This document shows positions 31,230 to 42,640 of a stretch of 64,000 nucleotides of DNA, piece after piece. The stretch comes from Mesaphorura yosii (lineage: Eukaryota; Arthropoda; Collembola; Poduromorpha; Tullbergiidae): positions 62,001 to 126,000 of the forward strand of contig WIXG01000008.1 of NCBI GenBank assembly GCA_009869945.1, in the 5' to 3' direction. Below the pieces are notes generated by a model. It searched no databases. It was given only the letters and a program-made list of their open reading frames with translations, and was not told where the DNA came from. The position numbers were made by a program, and so were the translations under genes. The first letter of the stretch is position 1, and every line of letters starts with the position of its first letter.

Positions 31230-32196
31230 TTAAATTAGTGGTGATGTCCACTCGAGTCGGAACCCAGGCACATTCAAAACGTAAGAATAGAATGTAACAA
31301 TTAGTGGCATTGGAGAAACGACCGTGGAGCTGTGGTCCAAGTCAGACCGGCAGTAGCTCAATCGTGTGCTGCTCTGTCCCCAACGAATCTCCTGCACGCT
31401 GAATGGTGCGCCGCAGTATGTGTTGTAGTGACCGTACCCAGTCCTGAATGGGGCTGGAATATCCAGTTGGATGCGTCTGAATCTTGGTGGCTGGAGGACG
31501 ATGGACGTGATTTCGTATTGCCGATTCATGTTCGAGTACTCAAAGGTCCCTACGTGTGCAGCATCCGAGGACACGTCGTAGTGCTGCAGGTCGAATTCGT
31601 ACTTGTTATTCCCAAGGTTAGGGTCAACCACGTCGTCTCCGATGCCGGCGAGCAGCAGAGAAAATCCGTTGCCTGTGTATCCTGACTGAAGTCGCGTTGT
31701 GAACACAATGTAGATCAGCGGACCATTCACTTGGTACACGTTTCTGTCTCCATGATTCAGTTCCAGCACTTCTTTTGGGACGAACTTTGTGCGGTGGTTC
31801 AATTCGTAAATGCTTACAAGCTGGCAGTTGTCGCAGTCTTGATTAAAGCCATCTTCCAGAATCTGGAATTGAATTGTGCCCTTCTGCTTTGTTCTGACAG
31901 TCCAGATGCAAATTTCACCATCGTTGGTCGCAGCGTCGGGTTTGTAGTTGATGGCGCCTGCTAACCCATCAAGAATTCCTCCACAGCTGGAGCTTTGTAC
32001 GACTGGCTCTGACAAATCCGAAAAATCTAGAGAAAGGGAAATAATGGTAATTGTAAATGCAATGTAATCGTGTAGAATCGTGCAAACGCTTGTGAAAACA
32101 GCAGAAATACTCACCGAAGGTTAGCTGATTGATGGAGGCACCAAATACAGTTGCTGCTATTAGCAAGACAGAGAATGCGAGCCTAAATGAACTCAT
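31230..32196 (-). CDS. secreted CUB-domain protein
   Basis: Two exons on the minus strand (32115-32196 and 31230-32026) encode 292 residues. The first exon is a clear signal peptide (MSSFRLAFSVLLIAATVFGA). The mature part begins near SSSCGGILDGLAGAINY and shows CUB features: paired cysteines, GEICIWTVRTKQKGTIQFQI, a CDNCQLVSIYEL segment, and a GYTGNGFSLLLAG end like the usual CUB GFxaxY close. A second related half follows with two or three more cysteines (YCGAPFSVQEIRWGQ). Proteins with this single-CUB layout and an arthropod-type C-terminal half are common and mostly uncharacterised secreted proteins. Binding of other proteins or sugars is a family inference. A TATA-like element and a poly(A) signal are listed separately. 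Confidence 0.8.
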
Positions 32197-32280
32197 GTTG
32201 CTTGAATGATGTGATTTGGAGGTGCTTGCCCTTTAGTTCGTGGAAGTTGAATTTGATTTTTTAACTGAAATCTGAATTCA

Positions 32281-32287
32281 TTTTATA
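32281..32287 (-). promoter_or_regulatory. TATA-like element of the CUB gene
   Basis: TATAAAA reads on the minus strand about 85 bases upstream of the CUB gene ATG, a fitting distance for a leader of about 55 bases. Confidence 0.4.
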
Positions 32288-34119
32288 CTAATACTGAGCA
32301 TCCAATAAGCCCATCGAATTGAAATCGTTAATTGCCTATAAATTCAACCTATCGCTAAAAACTTCGTAGGAAAAATTTAAAAATAAAGGTCAAGTACATC
32401 GCGAGGTTTATTTTGAGTAATGATGGTGACAAATACCAGGCTGTCATTGACAAGCCTCATAAAATGGGCATTTGGAAGTTCAAGTTGAAAGGATGTGATT
32501 TGAGTAATTCAGCTTCAATTTGATGATAAATGGGCTATTGCACAATCCATGCGAGCGACGGGTTTCAATGAGAATCGCACTTGAAAGCTGTTAATCGTGT
32601 TTAATGACGCTTGGACACCTGAGCAAAAGTCAAGCACTTGAAGCCACGAGTCTTTAACCGAGCATCTGTTACCGTTTGTTTGGGAATTGCCCATCTTTTG
32701 TCAATTTAGCACTAAATTCTGGCAAAACGTGATGTTTTGACAACAGATTTTCAAATGGCCAGAAATCAACGTAGTCAAAGGTTGGAAAATCTGGGGTATT
32801 TACCTTCCATAAATAACCCTGGTGGCGTGATATGATTGTAAGTGTGTAGTCTTGTCTCTTACAAAATGCCTGAACCCGTGAGCCCGTTTCTGGCGCCTGT
32901 ACGACTCAAATGTATCACGCTGTTGGTTGATTGATGTCATACAGAGAAGTCTAAAGAAAGGCGTGATCCAAGCGCGACATAGCGAATAAATTCCAATAAT
33001 TCATAATTTGCGAGACGTCGAAAATCCTTGGGGAATGATGATGCTGCGCTTTACGAGTTGGGGTTTAAGTTATGGTGAGCCTATCGTGTGTCGTCCTTGC
33101 CCTTGAAGCCGATTTGCTTTCATCTCCCATGAGTAGATCATTCTATCGGAACAAATGCGACTCTCTATTTAATTGCTCTTTGTTCATTTTAAGACAAGTT
33201 TCAATTTCACATGTCTGACAAGAGCAGTAAAACTATGAAATATGATTATGACATGACGCGAGAATTCGCAACATTCCCGTGCGATACCGACCAAGTGCAC
33301 TTGCACTGGCTATCTCATTTTCTTACCACGTGCATGCGTTTTGTAATGGTAATTGTCACCTTGTGCCTGGGTTGCATCACAGGAAGCCTTGACGCAAAGC
33401 ACTGAAGCGTGAATGTGAAGTGCGAATCTTCGTCTAGATCCGCGTCACAAAAGTAAATGCACCGTGCGCAGCGTAACAATATGGCCTGCTCATGCCAATC
33501 CCTTTGCCATACGACACGATTCTTTTGTGCCGATTATTGCTAATTAAAATCTGAATGTTCAGAACAAGGAGCTCTGAGTTAGGATGGCAAGCTTGGTATA
33601 AGATAAACATTGACGGCAGTAAACAAAGTTTTTCCATTCCCACAACGTTGCAACCGCTCGACTGCAATTTAATTGAGTGTTGCAATCGCGTGGCTGCCAC
33701 GAAATCACTTTCTCATGCAGGGTATACATTTGCTGTCGTTTTACCGCATAACGAACTTCTTCATTATTTTGACACTGGCTGAAATGAAAGACAACCATAT
33801 CCCATGTGTATGCGCTTCATTTGCGCGATCGCCAGCGTCAATCATAAAAATCTTCAGGGGATTCCGGCCAGTACGCCATGACACACACCTTTACTGCCAG
33901 ATTTACCTCTGCGAAGGACCTGTGAATCAAAAATCAATAGTTTAGCTAATTAGTACTTAGCGACTGCATGTCTAAATGGGGTAATTGATTAAACGTTTTA
34001 AATAGCCGTATAAATATTTACAACTACCGAATTGACCTACGCAAATCGATTGACGAAAGCAAGGAACCCGCTACACGGTCCAGGCTAAAAATAAAAGTGT
34101 GAAATTGCAAGAATTAGTG
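32288..34119. other. 1.8-kb spacer, no supported gene
   Basis: Frames here are short and look random. A TATAAATA sequence near 34009-34016 could serve the candidate small secreted gene just to the right. No repeats or RNA genes were recognised. Confidence 0.45.
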
Positions 34120-34439
34120 ATGGCGTAAGAACACTCAAGTTTAAGTTCAAGTGTAGCGGCTTCCATCACATCGCGTCTCGCATCGTTCGTGCGTCGTTGT
34201 TGAGATTTGCAATCACAATATTATTATTTATTGTGGCGCTTGAACAAGAAGTCTCCTCGGCTCCTGCTGACTCCTATCACAAAAATTTAGTACCAGACGC
34301 CAAACCTGCCTCATCCTCTTTCGGTACAGAGACTCAGAGGTTACAGAGTTATTATCCATTAAAAGGGACATTAATGACGAATGTTATTGCTGTCAGCCGC
34401 ATCAAATTTCAAGTGCACCATTCTACGGTTCAGCGCTAA
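34120..34439 (+). CDS. possible small secreted peptide
   Basis: The model has two exons, 34120-34124 and 34205-34439, giving 79 residues. The first coding exon would be only ATGGC, followed by a good donor (GTAAGAAC). The second continues in phase 2 as FAITILLFIVALEQEVSSA, a convincing signal peptide, then a Ser/Pro-rich stretch. Without this splice the hydrophobic frame has no ATG. A TATAAATA near 34009 is at a suitable distance. No dibasic cleavage pattern typical of neuropeptides is clear. The C-terminal part may be wrong if another intron follows. Confidence 0.3.
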
Positions 34440-34833
34440 AAGAACAACGAGCGGCAAGATGAAAGGTAGTGAAGATATTTCAATTAATTTTTAATTGCAT
34501 CAACTGCAGTAATAATAACAACCAACGAAACGCCAACACATTACATTGATAAAATTCTGTATCCCATCTCGTCTCAAAGTGATGTTATTCATATTCGGCT
34601 AGAGAAATTCCGTCATCGTCAGGTGATAAAGCGTGCACCAGCACCTGAGATGGTCAGGGACAGACGGTGAAAATGACGAGTTTAACGTATTATTTTGGAA
34701 ATTGACCGTGGAGTGCAAGCATAACGTAAAGGAAAACTTTGGCTCCAGTCGTCCGAGCACGAGGACCAGTGACTGCAGTGACCAGTGATATAGGAGTGAA
34801 TTAAGAAGTAAATCAAGCCAGCCGAGATTCATT
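34440..34833. other. spacer and leader of the SLC19 gene
   Basis: This stretch of about 390 bp is probably the promoter and 5' leader of the transporter gene. Nothing specific was recognised. Confidence 0.4.
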
Positions 34834-36754
34834 ATGAAGGAATGGAAGCTGACAGCGGCGGTTCTTTGCTTGTACGGGCTACTAAAAGAATTTCGACCGT
34901 CGGAATTCTTTTTGACGGAATATCTTATGTACCATAAGAATTTTACAAACGAATTCGTAAGTAAATATTCTAAGACAAATTCTACAGACAAATTCAAAGG
35001 CACGCATTTTCAAGTTTAACACAGTCTCGTCTCATTCAGATTGTCCACGAAGCGTATCCAGTTTCAACGTACACGGCAGTCAGCGTCCTTCCCTTCATTT
35101 TTATTTTTACCGACTATCTCAAGTACCGTCCAATCATTCTGCTGGAAGGAGCGTCCTTCGTTGTCCAGCATATACTGCTAATTTGGGGAGACGGAGAAAC
35201 AACGCTCAAGGTGAGGCTGAGCATTGAAAGCTGAACTCATTCGAGCTGGACCAAGTTAACTTGCGACCTTGCCATTGTTTACATACAGATAATACGAGTC
35301 CTCCACGGCGTGGATAGCGCTGCGGAAATTGCATATTTGACGTACATCTATGCGAAAGTCGACAAATCGCATTACAAGAAAGTCACTTCTTACACCCACA
35401 CCGCCATTTTAATCGGGCAACTGGTTGCAGCGATAATCTCACAAATAATGACTTCCACCGAATGGATGGACCTGCACGACATGCACTATCTCTCTTTGGG
35501 CGGCGTGTCCGCAGCTTTTATCTTATCGTTGTACCTGCCAAGGACGAAGGAGTCCATGTACTTTAACAGAAGACAGAGTATTTTCCCGACGACACTGACA
35601 GTTCCGCTCCAAGCGTTACGTGATCAATACAACCGAAGGCGAAGTCGCAGCGGAAGTACAGCAGCACCAGCGCGCACACCGTCTCAACGGAATGGTGGAA
35701 TAAAGTGGTCCATTCATAACCTTGAGACGAGCAAGGCTGACGAAGCTGCTACTGTGAACGGAAACGAAAACGCCAGCAATAACGTGAAGAAGCCGAAAAG
35801 CATTCTCAAGTCGGTCGAAGGTCAGATTGTAAATATTTCTGGCAGTGTCAGTGACTATCAGACCCCTCATATTCAAATCGTACTTCGCAATACTCCCAAA
35901 CTGAGTCACATGCAAAGGTTTAAGAAGGCGGCACGATACCTGTGGAAGCATTTCACAGACGCATACAAGAATCTGTACGTTTTGAAGTGGAGCATTTGGT
36001 GGAGCATTTCCACCGCAGCTCATTTGCAGGTCGTTGAGTATTACGAGGCGCTTTGGGAAGAAGTCGGTCCAGTGGATACACACCACAAAGAGTACAATGG
36101 CGCTGTTAATGCGATTCAGTTTGCCGTCAGTAAGTTCTCTGTTCCTTTCTCTGTTGACCATCATTATTTCGCTTCCCGAATCAATTTCTATTTCTAATTC
36201 GTCATTTCGCTCAGGTGCTATCTTCGCGATGGGAGTTGGAGTTGTGCAAATTCATTGGTTCAAATGGGGTGAAACGGTGCTCTGCTTGATCTCGTTCGTC
36301 CAGGCAGCTGCACTTGTATGGATGGCTCTCACGGAACACATACTCATTGCCTACTTTGCCTTTGTGATTTACCGAATACTGTACCAAGTGCTGATCACGG
36401 TGGCCAGGTTAGTTGTCCTTACTATTAAGAATCAGCAATCAGTGGCTTGTAACATTACATCTGCGCTTTTTATTGAAACGCAGCGCGGAAGTAGCCGAGA
36501 AGATCTGTGAAGATAGTCACGGTCTCGTGTTTGGCTTCAACACATTTATGGCTTTATGCATTCAGACAGTACTCACTGTGGTCGTCTCCGATAAAGGAGG
36601 ACTTTCCCTTGATATACGCCTGGAATTCTTGGTCTATGGATTTTATTATGCTTTACTTGGCGTTGCGTTTATTGTAGTAGCCATTTATGTTTTTTGCAAG
36701 CATGGTTGTATACAATTAAGCTGGAAGCTGCCCAAAGTGGAGCTCGACCTTTAG
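34834..36754 (+). CDS. SLC19-family thiamine/folate-type transporter
   Basis: The five exons are 34834-34956, 35040-35210, 35289-36129, 36215-36407 and 36484-36754, giving 532 residues. SLC19 proteins are 12-helix plasma-membrane carriers for reduced folates or thiamine. The start (MKEWKLTAAVLCLYGLLKEF, then RPSEFFLTEYL) matches the family's first helix and loop. AEIAYLTYIYAKVDKSHYKKVTSYT is a hallmark of helix 4 and its loop. A long polar cytoplasmic loop (residues about 190-290) divides the two halves, as usual. The C-terminal half keeps the SLC19 pattern SHGLVFGFNTFMALCIQTVL and VVSDKGGLSLDIR. Which vitamin is carried cannot be decided by eye, although thiamine transporters are the more common type in arthropods. 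AATAAA lies at 36775-36780. Confidence 0.92.
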
Positions 36755-36774
36755 TATGACAGCGATCTTTTTAA

Positions 36775-36780
36775 AATAAA
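36775..36780 (+). terminator. poly(A) signal of the SLC19 gene
   Basis: AATAAA 21 bases after the stop codon. Confidence 0.65.
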
Positions 36781-37066
36781 GACGAAAGGAAAATTTTGCT
36801 AAACTAGACTGCTCAGGGAAGTCACTTGTCGATGATTGTCGAAGATGCTTGTCCTGGAGTCGGCTATTCCACATTCTGCAAACAATTAAGCAATAGAAAT
36901 AGTTTCAATAGTCAATTGATTTTTAATGAAATCTTAAATCTTGAAGGTAAATACGGTAAACAAGATAACCTAAAGCCATAGAGCAAAGACCCCCGTCAAA
37001 ATCCATCAGGTCTACCGACTCCCCATAAGAAGCTTCAAGAGCTTAATGTACTCCTCTTTGCACATG

Positions 37067-37494
37067 TCAGGTTCGAAAGAGTTGTCCGATCGAATTCCGG
37101 GCAATCTTTGCGAATTCATTATCTTTGCAATTTGTGCCCTGAAGGTAGGCCACACCAACAATATCAGCACCATTGATAGTGGCTGATGACATTAACTTAT
37201 CATTTGAGGGCATTTAGCTCTTTGTCAGGAGAATTATGAAAGGCGTAAACTGTTGCTAGCAACGAGAGATCTTCTCCTTACTGCTCCATTCGCCGTCTGT
37301 AAGAGCTGCGGTTGTCAAATCTTCAACTCCGACGAACTTCATCGACTTCTCTAAAAAAAAAAAGCGCGTACGCGGAGCTGTAGCCGGTAATTATTTCTGC
37401 TGAGACGAGTAAAAGTAGAATAAACGATACCTGTCTCTGTGTTTAGAACGTGAGTTGGATTTGGGTTTGCAAGGTTGATATTGAGCTTGACGAA
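37067..37494 (-). CDS. possible C-terminal exons of an unrecognised gene
   Basis: Three candidate exons on the minus strand (37431-37494, 37282-37350 and 37067-37182) join in matching phases and end at TGA. Acceptors include a strong T-run followed by AG at 37351, and a CTAAC-type branch site upstream of the first acceptor. The joined product reads FVKLNINLANPNPTHVLN, then KFVGVEDLTTAALTDGEWS, then INGADIVGVAYLQGTNC. The composition is protein-like, but I recognise no family. No start exon could be placed. A second open frame overlaps the last exon on the same strand and is described under findings. Confidence 0.32.
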
Positions 37495-38643
37495 CTGCAC
37501 TGGGTTTGGTGCACGTCGTTAGATGCGGGAGGTTGGGGTGGGAGTGATGTAGTCGTGGCTGTAGGCGGCGGATCCGTGACTTCAAGGCTGGAACTAGACT
37601 TAGACTTGGGACTTTCGCGATCTTCTTCTAGGCATCTTGAACGGTAGTGCTTTGTGAATATTTGCAACACGAAGGCCTGCAAAGACCAACAATGCAGCCA
37701 CTTGCTTAGTCCTGCTTTTCATTTCCAGAATTCCAAGCACGCTGACTGGTCACGTAAAAATGAAAAACTATCATAAGTGAAACCTGACTTCCGTACTCAC
37801 CACTCGATGTTGGTATCCACGTGTCGCTCGAGAAAAGTAAGGTGATGCAAAAGAAAAATCACTGATCGCGCAGCGTGTTTCTTGTTGCCGAGGTTGCGAT
37901 TAGGAAGTGAGAACCGCATTGGCAATAAAATTATTACAATTTTGCAATTTGCTCAGATACCGGGTTTGAATTCGAGGGAACAGCATGACTCTTTCACGTC
38001 GATTATTTTAACGAACCCATATTTTGATAAGCAAAGTCATAAAAGTGATGCCAAATGCTGAGTCCGCAAAAAGAAAGAAGAGCACGCCGCAGTTTAACGC
38101 AATTAAGTTATGAATTACGACTTCCTTAGTTGCCTCCGGATCGCAGGCTGAAATGACTCATGTGAAAAGCATTTGAATCAAAGGCAAAGTATGGAAGAGG
38201 AATAATACCGATAAATATGAAAAAAGACGAATGAGTAAAGTATTCAAATTGCAAATGAAAGTGATAGGCAACAAAACTGCAAGTTGGCACGTTCATAATC
38301 AATTGTCTTGTTTTTGCGACAAAAGAGTGAAGAATACAGGTCCAAGATGTTTTATTTCATTTAGCCATACTAAATTAATGGTTTTAGAGTGCATTTACTT
38401 TTGCTCATTGTGATAGGGTATACCATCAATGCACGTCCATTACACCTTGTAGTGTGCTTGAATCCAGTCGCACTTGTCGGGTAACTTTTTTATCCGAAAG
38501 TTAAATGAACTTCTGATACAAACAAGATGTGACAATAATGACAATGCACTGCATTGTGTGTTTCCACATTCACTCTCCTCTGCCTCAGTCCGTTCGAGCT
38601 CACCGGCAGTGAATCTTCTGCAAGCGCAAGTGGGAATCAAGCA
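37495..38643. other. spacer upstream of the carboxylesterase
   Basis: This stretch of about 1.1 kb has a low-complexity open stretch at 37495-37680 (Ser/Pro/Thr-rich on the minus strand) that could belong to the preceding uncertain gene. The rest looks non-coding. Confidence 0.4.
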
Positions 38644-41146
38644 ATGGCAACGCTCAAAGTGAAGATATTTGGCGTGGCAGTATTTTTAGCTTCCTTGGGT
38701 GTTCTTGCACAGTGCACTCAAATCAATAAAGAAACCGTGACCGTTCTCTTTGACGACGATGCGGTCAGCACTGGAAATAGTGTCGGGTACATCGGGACTG
38801 TGGAAGAGGTTGGAAGCACGAAATCCAAAGTCGTTGCGTTCAAATCAATTCCGTACGCTCAACCACCCATCGGAGAACTGCGGTACAAGGTTGGGATATC
38901 TGGAGCCTGGATATCGCTGCATGATTTAGCGTTTGACTTTAGTTTAACGTGTTAATTTGTACTTTTCCCACAGCCTCCTGTTCCTTACAAGGAGCATTTC
39001 CTGCGAGCCGCCACGGAATTCCCAAAACCCTGCTTGCAATGGGATTTCTTCCAATCCCGTAACATCACTGGATCAGAAGATTGTCTTCACCTCAACATTT
39101 ATCAGCCATACGTACCACCCACGGCTGGCTCCGCATCCAAGCCGGAACAGCTTCAGTACCCAGTCATGGTGTTTTTCCACGGCATTGGTTTCGTAGCTGG
39201 GCAGTCAGATACGTATAGTCCAGAGTATCTGGTGCAGAAAGGCGTAGTGGTAGTGGTAGTACAGTACCGACTCGGGGCATTGGGCTTCTTGTCATCTGGA
39301 GACAGACTGCAACCGGGAAATATGGGATTGTTGGACCAAGTTGAAGCATTACGCTGGATTCAAAACAAAATCCACTATTTCGGTGGAGACAAACAAAAGG
39401 TTACGATTTTCGGCGAGAGCGCAGGTGAGACACATTTTTACCCTTCTCCTGACTGATTCCGTTTGTGGATAGTGTCATTCATGTCCTTCTATCATTGCAT
39501 ATTATGTAGGTGGTGTCGCTGTAGCACTTCATCTAATTTCGCCATTGACTAAAGGTAGTTCACACTGCATCTAACCAATTACAACCGGCAGTAGTTTTAT
39601 TTCTGGTTGATTTTGTGCAGGACTCTTTCGAGCCGCAATAATTCAGAGTGGCTCACCAATTGCGCCCTACGCAATTCAGAAAACACCACTGACTCATGTA
39701 AAGAGATTAGCCGCTAATTTAGGCTGCCTCGATGGTACAACCGAGTCACTGCTCCAGTGCATCAAGTACTCAGATCCTCGTGAAGTCGTTGCCAGCGATG
39801 TCCACTCGTTTGTAAGTCAATTAGTACCTTCAATGGCGTACGAATTTCCCATTGTTCATTTTTGTAGAACACAAATGAGCACGAACGTAAGGCCAGTCGA
39901 AGTCACAAGAAGCCACCAAATCCAGGCCCAGTCATTCAAACTGAACTGGTTGATGGTTGGCCGATATATCTCAATGAGGATCCAATTCAAGCACTGGAGA
40001 ACGGGAGATTTCATCAAGTTCCAATTGTCATTGGAGTCAATCGTGACGAAAGTGCGAGTGCTGTCATCAGTAAGTAGAATATATCTCGTAGCTTAACGCA
40101 GTTCAATAAGCTAGTCACATCGCAAGGTTTCCTCGTTAGACACGCTTCTGCCGCGTTTGGTGAATTCTACTTCGAAGGATTCAACGTACCCCGAGCGCGT
40201 ATTCTTAAAGAAAATCGTCAAGAGTTCCGGCTATGTAAATAACACCAACATTTTACGAGAAGCCATCAGGTTTGAGTACTTCAAGGACTACAATATCTCC
40301 GAAATAATCGATCTCAAGGACGAATACATCAGCCTGCACTCAGATTTTAGTGTAGTTGCGCCAGTTTATAGGACCGCGCTGCTGCTCTCGCGTCAGAATC
40401 CCGTTTACTTTTATACGTTTGAGTATGAAGGCGAGCTTTCGTTCAGTCAAGTACTTGGACAAGTCGGGAGCGAAACAAATGAAAATCTTGCCAGACGAGC
40501 AACCAAGCAAGTTGGCAGACCCAGGAGGCAAATTTACACAAAGGACGCCGCCATGGGTGAAACGTTGGAACTGACACCAGAAATTGTGGAGGAGTTGGAA
40601 AAACTTGACTCTGTAGGCGGCTCAACAGGAGCCGATTTAGAAGACTTCAACACGTATCAGGATTCCCGTGAGTTTTCAACGCACACGCGTCGTTTTCATG
40701 AATCCCATTCATATTGGGAACATAATTTGATCACAGATTATGTAATCCACGGAGAAGAGCTCCTGTACCTATTCCAATTCCGAAATCCAACCACCAGCAA
40801 CGTTGTGGAAATTGATGACCAAGAAGGGAAACAAGTTCGGGAAATTATGACAACTCTCTGGACAAACGTCGCTAAATATGGGTGAGCATCTTCCAATTTT
40901 TCTCTCGGATGCCGAGTCAGGGCCTGCGTGAAATTAAATGAGTTCTTTGCCTCGTCTTTGCGCAGTTCGCCAACCAACCAGACGTCTAACCCGCTGATTG
41001 TACCCTGGAAAACGTTCTCGAAGGAAGGGCCGTATACGATGAAAATTACGGAACGAACGACTTTAATGATTTCATACCGCTACCGAAAAATGTTATTTTG
41101 GTCACATCACCTGCCGCGACTTACTGAAATTGAAATCTGTTCATGA
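38644..41146 (+). CDS. secreted carboxylesterase, cholinesterase-like
   Basis: The seven exons are 38644-38889, 38974-39424, 39510-39554, 39621-39811, 39868-40069, 40140-40881 and 40966-41146, giving 685 residues. A signal peptide (VKIFGVAVFLASLGVLAQC) leads a type-B carboxylesterase fold. Visible landmarks are FKSIPYAQPPIGELRYK, SEDCLHLNIYQP, the oxyanion loop before the nucleophile elbow GESAGG, RDES carrying the acidic residue (codon 40048-40050), and YVIHGEELLYLF with the catalytic His (codon 40748-40750). The triad looks complete, so an active esterase is expected. An acidic linker of about 85 residues sits between FYTFEYEGEL and the His motif, where most relatives have 15-20 residues. 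Juvenile-hormone or xenobiotic esterase roles are possible. It lacks a clear acetylcholinesterase signature. AATAAA lies at 41206. Confidence 0.93.
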
Positions 41147-41205
41147 AATGACCTCAACCTCTCCCGTTTTGGCCACTTTTATGTCTCGGATAAATTGTAG
41201 ACTTG

Positions 41206-41211
41206 AATAAA
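41206..41211 (+). terminator. poly(A) signal of the carboxylesterase
   Basis: AATAAA 60 bases after the stop codon. Confidence 0.6.
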
Positions 41212-42640
41212 AGCGTCGAGTTTATTCACGAGAGCCATTTATAAATTCCATTTTCCGTCGATTAACACCTTACAGACTGGAAGTCTAGAAGCCCCGATTT
41301 TTTTATCAAACAATGTGCAAATGCTAAGTAGTAGCAGCTCAAATGAAGTTTGGCTTGAGGCAATTCTCTGAAGGTTGCCTGGTAAAAGTGGTAATTCAAC
41401 TGAATTTGTACGTTGTACTCGAGGACTTTTGAACGAAAATGCATGATTTACTCAACTGATTGGCACAACGAACAGTTATTAAGAGCATATGGGACAAATT
41501 ATAACACATTTTACACAAAAGCAGTACTCTCCACTGACTAAGATTTTGTTTGCAGCTTCTGTCGAATCGGTGTCGCTGTCATCGCCAAAGTTTCCTCTCT
41601 TTGCGCAAAATGGAGCGCGTGTGCAGAGAGAATCCTCTAAGTGCTCCTTCGCACTACCATGACCTTTGAAATATGCTGCAATCCAATAGCATTGAGTTCT
41701 CTGATTGCTATTTCGGTAATTTTGCACATAGAAATATCTTCTCGTAAGTCACAGGGTGGAGCATGTGTTTTGAAATCAGGGCTGGTTACGTCGAAGTTGC
41801 TGCTCGGATGCTGACGGACAGTCCATCGAATGTGACATTTAAAACCGCCTTAACACCGGCCTTGTACAGTCCGACAATGGATCTCGCAATTACTCGTGCA
41901 ACTCTTAAATCCCCATAGCTTCTCATCGACTTGCCACCAGATGGGAACTCGTACCCAGGGATCTTCGATTACTAACTCGAGCTTCAAGCTCACTGACAAT
42001 AGCGTAGCGTAGCTATTGGGCAGCGTTTTTTGACATTTACAAGGGCGTATTTAACTTAGGGTTAATATTTGTTTAGCGAATGAAACTGATTCTTGAAGAC
42101 GAATATTTAAGAAATGAATCAGCTGAATAGAAGAAACTAGGAGTAATTGCAGTGATTATTGGCCAAAACCCGCAACTAACCGTAGCAACTGCTTGAAATT
42201 GCACCCAAAATCAAACTTCACTTGAACTGCCTATAAAAAAATGCATTTGTACCTTGTTTGGAATCGATTTTGCACGCATTTCGGGGGGGGAGGGGTTCTA
42301 AACTTCCAGTCTTATAAGGTATTAATTCTTTCAAGATTAACACTGTGTCGAGGTTTACAGCTCTGAATAATAGGTTACACGAAGGCACTATCGCAACCAG
42401 GCAATACCAAATGACCAATACCCAAATGAATCAAGCTGCGAAGAAATGCAAACAACTCAACACAAAATTAAATGGACGAAGAGACACAGTAGGCCTTGTG
42501 GGGTCGGTGGGTTCTTCCCTCAGTTGTCCCCAGACTTCCGTCAACTCACTCCAGCCATTCGACTGTCCTTTCCGTTTACCATCCAAATTAACCAGCTTCC
42601 AGAATCTGCCCAGAAAATCACCAGTACTTAACAGTCAATA
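41212..42640. other. 1.4-kb spacer, no supported gene
   Basis: Only short frames occur here. Small sequence oddities are a CAATAGC/GCTATTG inverted pair at 41997-42018 and a G-rich run near 42283-42296. Neither has an obvious role. The right end should contain the MGST3 promoter. Confidence 0.45.

Noticed and set aside
41997-42018. CAATAGC/GCTATTG inverted pair
   Set aside because: The seven-base arms are too short to stand out in 64 kb.
42283-42296. G-rich run that might form a G-quadruplex
   Set aside because: It lacks four separated G-tracts of three or more, so a stable intramolecular quadruplex is unlikely.
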